In this document: one piece after another, positions 60,502 to 64,000 of the stretch | Layout of the letters: every line of letters begins with the position of its first letter | Position numbering within the stretch: the first letter of the stretch is position 1 | Origin: Polycyclovorans sp002706265 | Lineage (GTDB): Bacteria > Pseudomonadota > Gammaproteobacteria > Nevskiales > Nevskiaceae | DNA length: 64,000 nucleotides | Direction of reading: 5' to 3' | Assembly: GCA_963973915.1 (NCBI GenBank) | Contig: CAXBBM010000015.1 | Span: 1-64,000, forward strand | Notes under the pieces: model-generated | What the model saw: the letters and a program-made list of their open reading frames with translations, nothing else | Databases searched by the model: none | What the model was told of the DNA's origin: nothing | Position numbers and translations under genes: made by a program

Positions 60502-62250
60502 TCAGCCCCGACCGGGTGCGTCGCCACCGATGAAACGCGTCGCGCGCAGGGCGTGCTGCAGGTCGCGTGCGAGCGGTACCGGCCGCTGCAGCATCTGTGC
60601 CGCGAGCACTTCGCCCAGTAACGGCGCCCAGACGGCGCCGCGCGAGGCATAGCCGCTCGCCAGCCAGACCGGGCCCGGGGGCTCCTGGGCGTCCAGCCCG
60701 TCCAGCCCGTCCGGCCCGTTCAGCCCGTCGAGGGCGCCCACGGCGGGCAGGCGGTCGGGCCAGGCGGCGCGAAAGCCGACCCAGCCCGCCGTCACGTCGG
60801 CGGCGGTGAGTGCGGCGCCGGTGAGGCGCTGCAGGCGGTCAAGGTTTTCGAGGTGGCTTTGGGGGCGCACTTCGGGGTCGTCATCGCGGTCGTAGCTGGC
60901 GCCCACCACCGCACGGCCGCCCGGCAGCGGCGCAACATAGCCATCGCCGCACCGGACCGTGTGCAGATCGTGCAGGGCAGCGGCGGCAACGGTGGTGGTC
61001 TGGCCGCGGGTGCGGCTCAGGGGCAGCGACCGCCCCAGCACCGCCGGCGTGGCGCCGGCACAGGCGATGACCACGGCATCGAAGCGCCCGTGCAGGCGCG
61101 CCAGCGTGGGGGCGTGGCTTAGCCGGACGTCAATGTCGGGATGATCAAGCTGCGCGGCGCACCAGGCAGCGGCGTCCAGCGCGCCGCCGTGCACGGCCTC
61201 GAACCAGGCGGGGTCGGCGTCGGGCGCGCTGATCTGGCGCAGCAGCCCGGCCGGCCAGCCCTGCTCGGCCAGCGCGGCGGCCATGCGCAACGGCGCGTCG
61301 CCCGGTTTGCTGCGCTGGTGCACGCCGCAAGGCTGCCAGGCGGGGTGGCCGCGGTAGGCGGTCACCGCGTGCAGAAAGCCCTGCACGCTCAGATTGGAAG
61401 CAGTCGTCGGCCGGCGCGTCAGCCACGGCCGCACCACCATGCGCGGTGCGGCCGATGCGCCGCTGGCGGCGTGCGCGGCCGGGTCGAACACCGTCACCGC
61501 CACCCCGTGGCGTGCCAGCGCGCGGGCCACGCTGCAGCCCGCCAGGCCGGCGCCGAGCACCGCGACCGAGCGGGTCGGGCGGGCAGGTGCGGCCTGGTCC
61601 CCTGTCCAGGTGCCGTGCAGCATCGCGCCGGGTGGCCGATCCGCGGCGTGCGCAAGGGTGGCGCCGCTGGCGGTCAGCGCGTCACGCACCGAGGCGGCGT
61701 CGCGGTCGCAGGCCACCGTGGCGCCCGGCCGTGCCTGTCGGGCCAGGTGTTGGATCAGCGTCGGGGGCGACGCGGCCGGGTCGAGTCCAGCCAGGTGGCA
61801 GGCATCGAACGGCGTGTCGGCGCTCGCGAGGGCGGTGGCCACATCGTCCAGCCACAGCAGCAGGGTGACGCGGCCGTCATCGAAGTGGCGCAGGTGCGGG
61901 CCGCGGCACGGCAGAGGCCATTGGTCGATCAGTGCGCGGGCAAGGTCGGGGTGCGGGCCGGCGGTGTGATGGCGCCGCAGATCCTCGGGGTGCCAGGGGT
62001 GCGGCGCGAAGGCGACGAAGGTCAGCCGACGGCTGCGTGCGGGGTCGGCCCGCCACGCCGCCCAGGTGGCGAGAAACGTCTGGCCGCTGCCGAAGCCGGT
62101 GTCCACGACGGTGAACTGCCGGCGGCCCTGCCAACGCTGCGGCAGCTGATGGGCGGCCATGAGCCGCGCGTGCCCGGGTGCAGGCGCTGCGGGCGGAGCG
62201 TCGCCGTGCAGGTCGGCGTAGGTCAGCGCCAGCCGTTCGGTCACCGCCAT
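60502..62250 (-). CDS. mnmC: MnmC-like tRNA wobble-uridine modification enzyme, divergent methyltransferase half
   Basis: 582 residues, about 85 fewer than Escherichia coli MnmC. The N-terminal half keeps the SAM-binding VVDTGFGSGQTFLATWAAW. The catalytic segment that normally reads LDGFxP is HLAGLDPA here, so the catalytic Asp position is Ala154. The N-terminal FDDVYF segment is also missing. The C-terminal FAD oxidoreductase half (from about 225) has an intact VAVLGAGLAGCSVARALARH motif, RMVVRPWLTR and a C-terminal WLASGYASRGAVWAP. The two halves normally convert cmnm5(s2)U to nm5(s2)U and then to mnm5(s2)U; here only the first step is clearly supported. Confidence 0.85.
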   Translation of the reverse strand: MAVTERLALTYADLHGDAPPAAPAPGHARLMAAHQLPQRWQGRRQFTVVDTGFGSGQTFLATWAAWRADPARSRRLTFVAFAPHPWHPEDLRRHHTAGPHPDLARALIDQWPLPCRGPHLRHFDDGRVTLLLWLDDVATALASADTPFDACHLAGLDPAASPPTLIQHLARQARPGATVACDRDAASVRDALTASGATLAHAADRPPGAMLHGTWTGDQAAPARPTRSVAVLGAGLAGCSVARALARHGVAVTVFDPAAHAASGASAAPRMVVRPWLTRRPTTASNLSVQGFLHAVTAYRGHPAWQPCGVHQRSKPGDAPLRMAAALAEQGWPAGLLRQISAPDADPAWFEAVHGGALDAAAWCAAQLDHPDIDVRLSHAPTLARLHGRFDAVVIACAGATPAVLGRSLPLSRTRGQTTTVAAAALHDLHTVRCGDGYVAPLPGGRAVVGASYDRDDDPEVRPQSHLENLDRLQRLTGAALTAADVTAGWVGFRAAWPDRLPAVGALDGLNGPDGLDGLDAQEPPGPVWLASGYASRGAVWAPLLGEVLAAQMLQRPVPLARDLQHALRATRFIGGDAPGRG

Positions 62251-62253
62251 GAC

Positions 62254-64000
62254 TCAGAGATGGGTGATTTCGTAGGCGCGGTGGGCCGGTGGTGGTCGCT
62301 TGAAGTCTTCGTCCAGCGTTTCGGCAGTGATGTCGCGCACCTGCATGCCCAGGGCGGCGAGCGCCTCGGTTTCAAGCTCGAACTTGCGGCGATTGGTCGA
62401 GAACAGCAGCACGCCGCCCGGCGCCAGCAACCTGAAGCTGCGCGCCAGCAGGGTGACGTGGTCGCGCTGGATGTCGAGCGTGTCTTCCATTTTCTTGGAG
62501 TTGGAAAAGGTCGGCGGGTCGCAGAAGATCAGGTCGAACTGCGGCGGGCGCGCCTTGGCCGCCTGCTCTTCCAGCCAGGCCAGGCAATCGGCCCGGAACA
62601 GGCGATGCGGGTTGTCGGCCGAGGCGCGGCGTTCGGCGTCGACCCGCTTGAAACCGTTGAGGCGCAGGTTGCGCTCGGCCCATTCCAGATAGGTGTTCGA
62701 CAGGTCGACCGAGACGCTCGTGACCGCACCGCCGACCGCCGCGTGCGCGGTTGCCGCGCCGGTGTAGCAGAACAGGTTGAGGAAGCGCTTGCCGGCCGCG
62801 GCCTGCTGGATGCGCAGCCGTATCGGCCGGTGATCGAGGAACACGCCGGTGTCGAGATAGTCAGTGAAGTTCACTTCCAGCATCACGTCGTGCTCGACGA
62901 TGTTGACGCCGGCGCCCTGGCTGGCCAGCCGCTGATACTGCGCGGTGCCCTTCTGCGCCCGCCGCACCTTGAAGTGCAGGCGGTCGGGCGGCACCTCCAG
63001 CACCTCGCAGGTGTAGGCCAGGGCGGCGCGCAGTCGCTTCTCGGCGTGCACCGGGTCGATGGACTTCGGCGGTGCGTATTCCTGCAGGTGCACGTGGCGC
63101 TCGGGCGTGGCGTAGACGTCGATGGCGACCGCGTACTCGGTCAGGTCGGCGTCGTAAACCCGGTAATTCTGGATGCCGCGGCGTTTGGCCCACTTGGCCA
63201 GGTGCTTGGCGTTTTTCTGCAGGCGATTGGCAAAGTCGCTGCCGAAGCCGTCGTGGGCAACCTCGGCCACGCTGGGGATGACCGGCGCCGCTGCCTTGGC
63301 CTCGGCGGCCTTTTCGGCTTTGGCCCAGGGCGATGCGGGTGCTGCGGCTTCAACGACGTCCGGCTCGGGGGCGACGGCCGTGGCTGCGGCTGCATCGGTC
63401 GCCGCGGCCCGCGCCGCAGCGCCGCCAATGTCGAACTGCAGCAGTTTGCACGGCAGGGCACCGTTGTAGAGGCTGTGAATGCGCGTGGCGCGCAGGCCAA
63501 GACGCGGCGTCAGGTCATCACGCTGGGTCAGCAGCGCCACCTGCCAGCCGGGCAGGGCCTTGGGCCAGCGCGCGCCGAGCAGCGAGTAGAGCTTGATGAT
63601 GTCGCCCTCGGACCCCAGGCGCTCGCCGTACGGCGGGTTGCAGATGAGCAGGCCGGCCTGCGGGCTGGGTGGCGGCGCGGTCAGGGCGTCCTGCTCGATC
63701 CAGCGGATCTGCTGAAAGAACCCTGCCTTGGCGGCGTTGGCCTGGGCGATGAGCAGCACGCGGCGGTCGGTATCGCTGCCGATCAGCGGCGGCAGGGTCT
63801 TGAGCCCGGCGGCAAAGCGTTCGTCGGCCTCGGCGCGCAGGCGCTTCAGCAGGGCGGGCACGTGGTCGTTCCATGCCTCAAAGCCGAATCGGCTGCGGTT
63901 GCGCTGCGGCGCCGCATCGGCGGCGATCATCGCGCCCTCGATCACCAGCGTGCCCGAACCACAGAACGGGTCCCACAGCGGGGCCCCGCCTGCGGCCTGT
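62254..64000 (-). CDS. rlmL: 23S rRNA methyltransferase RlmKL, partial (start beyond window)
   Basis: At least 582 residues visible; the reading frame stays open to the window edge, so the N-terminal THUMP domain is outside. The first methyltransferase domain (RlmL, m2G2445) shows DPFCGSGTLVIEGA and ICNPPYGERLG. The second (RlmK, m7G2069) shows FLNLFCYTGAATAHAAVGGA and FCDPPTFSNSKKM. Between them (about 63260-63420) is an Ala/Pro/Glu-rich linker of about 55 residues, longer than I expect. The stop is 3 bp before the mnmC start on the same strand. Confidence 0.95.
   Translation of the reverse strand, partial: QAAGGAPLWDPFCGSGTLVIEGAMIAADAAPQRNRSRFGFEAWNDHVPALLKRLRAEADERFAAGLKTLPPLIGSDTDRRVLLIAQANAAKAGFFQQIRWIEQDALTAPPPSPQAGLLICNPPYGERLGSEGDIIKLYSLLGARWPKALPGWQVALLTQRDDLTPRLGLRATRIHSLYNGALPCKLLQFDIGGAAARAAATDAAAATAVAPEPDVVEAAAPASPWAKAEKAAEAKAAAPVIPSVAEVAHDGFGSDFANRLQKNAKHLAKWAKRRGIQNYRVYDADLTEYAVAIDVYATPERHVHLQEYAPPKSIDPVHAEKRLRAALAYTCEVLEVPPDRLHFKVRRAQKGTAQYQRLASQGAGVNIVEHDVMLEVNFTDYLDTGVFLDHRPIRLRIQQAAAGKRFLNLFCYTGAATAHAAVGGAVTSVSVDLSNTYLEWAERNLRLNGFKRVDAERRASADNPHRLFRADCLAWLEEQAAKARPPQFDLIFCDPPTFSNSKKMEDTLDIQRDHVTLLARSFRLLAPGGVLLFSTNRRKFELETEALAALGMQVRDITAETLDEDFKRPPPAHRAYEITHL

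Overview
The window is 64 kb of GC-rich, tightly packed bacterial chromosome. Gene content and order point to a polarly flagellated gammaproteobacterium that also has type IV pili. The clues are flhA-flhF-flhG-fliA-cheY-cheZ-cheA-motC-motD-cheW, the ndk-rlmN-pilF-rodZ-ispG-hisS-yfgM-bamB-der series, opgGH, pilSR with a PP0621-type neighbour, and sucCD. The order Nevskiales or a relative is my best guess, by inference only. I see no prophage, insertion sequence, CRISPR array, tRNA or rRNA.

Layout. 1-404: a 150-bp direct tandem repeat with no convincing gene. 405-740: a small secreted protein with three Cys-x2-[N/D]-P-x2-Cys repeats. 750-11645: flgA facing away from cheV, then the rod, hook and ring operon flgBCDEFGHIJKL. 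11792-12547: an unknown secreted protein. 12649-15813: yajC-secD-secF. 15913-16215: an H-NS-like protein with a near-consensus promoter and a strong terminator. 16375-19420: a compact iron-sulfur cassette made of a cysteine desulfurase, a second desulfurase fused to an IscU-like domain, and an A-type carrier. 19619-29045: ndk, rlmN, pilF, rodZ, ispG, hisS, yfgM, bamB and der. A 155-bp tandem duplication of the end of rlmN lies before pilF. 29290-33367: a small lipoprotein, isovaleryl-CoA dehydrogenase, a NUDIX/metallo-beta-lactamase fusion and rdgC. 33517-41993: a lipoprotein hydrolase, opgGH, a LysR regulator facing azoR-doxX, and hslR. 42132-51842: flhA, flhF, flhG, fliA and the chemotaxis and motor genes. 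51868-56510: amtB and the pilus two-component pair pilSR. 56730-64000: sucCD, nadE, mnmC and the 3' part of rlmKL.

How it fits together. The two motility blocks supply the hook-basal body, part of the export gate, placement and number control (FlhF, FlhG), the flagellar sigma factor and the chemotaxis signalling core. FlhB, flgM, flgN, flagellin, CheR and CheB are not in the window. A nearly perfect FliA promoter sits directly on the cheV ribosome-binding site, which predicts a leaderless cheV message.

The most unusual parts are: (1) the desulfurase-IscU-like fusion, which keeps only some of the scaffold ligands; (2) the 155-bp units that begin immediately after the catalytic cysteine codon of rlmN and create two translationally coupled 52-residue reading frames before pilF; and (3) an MnmC whose methyltransferase half lacks the usual catalytic aspartate.
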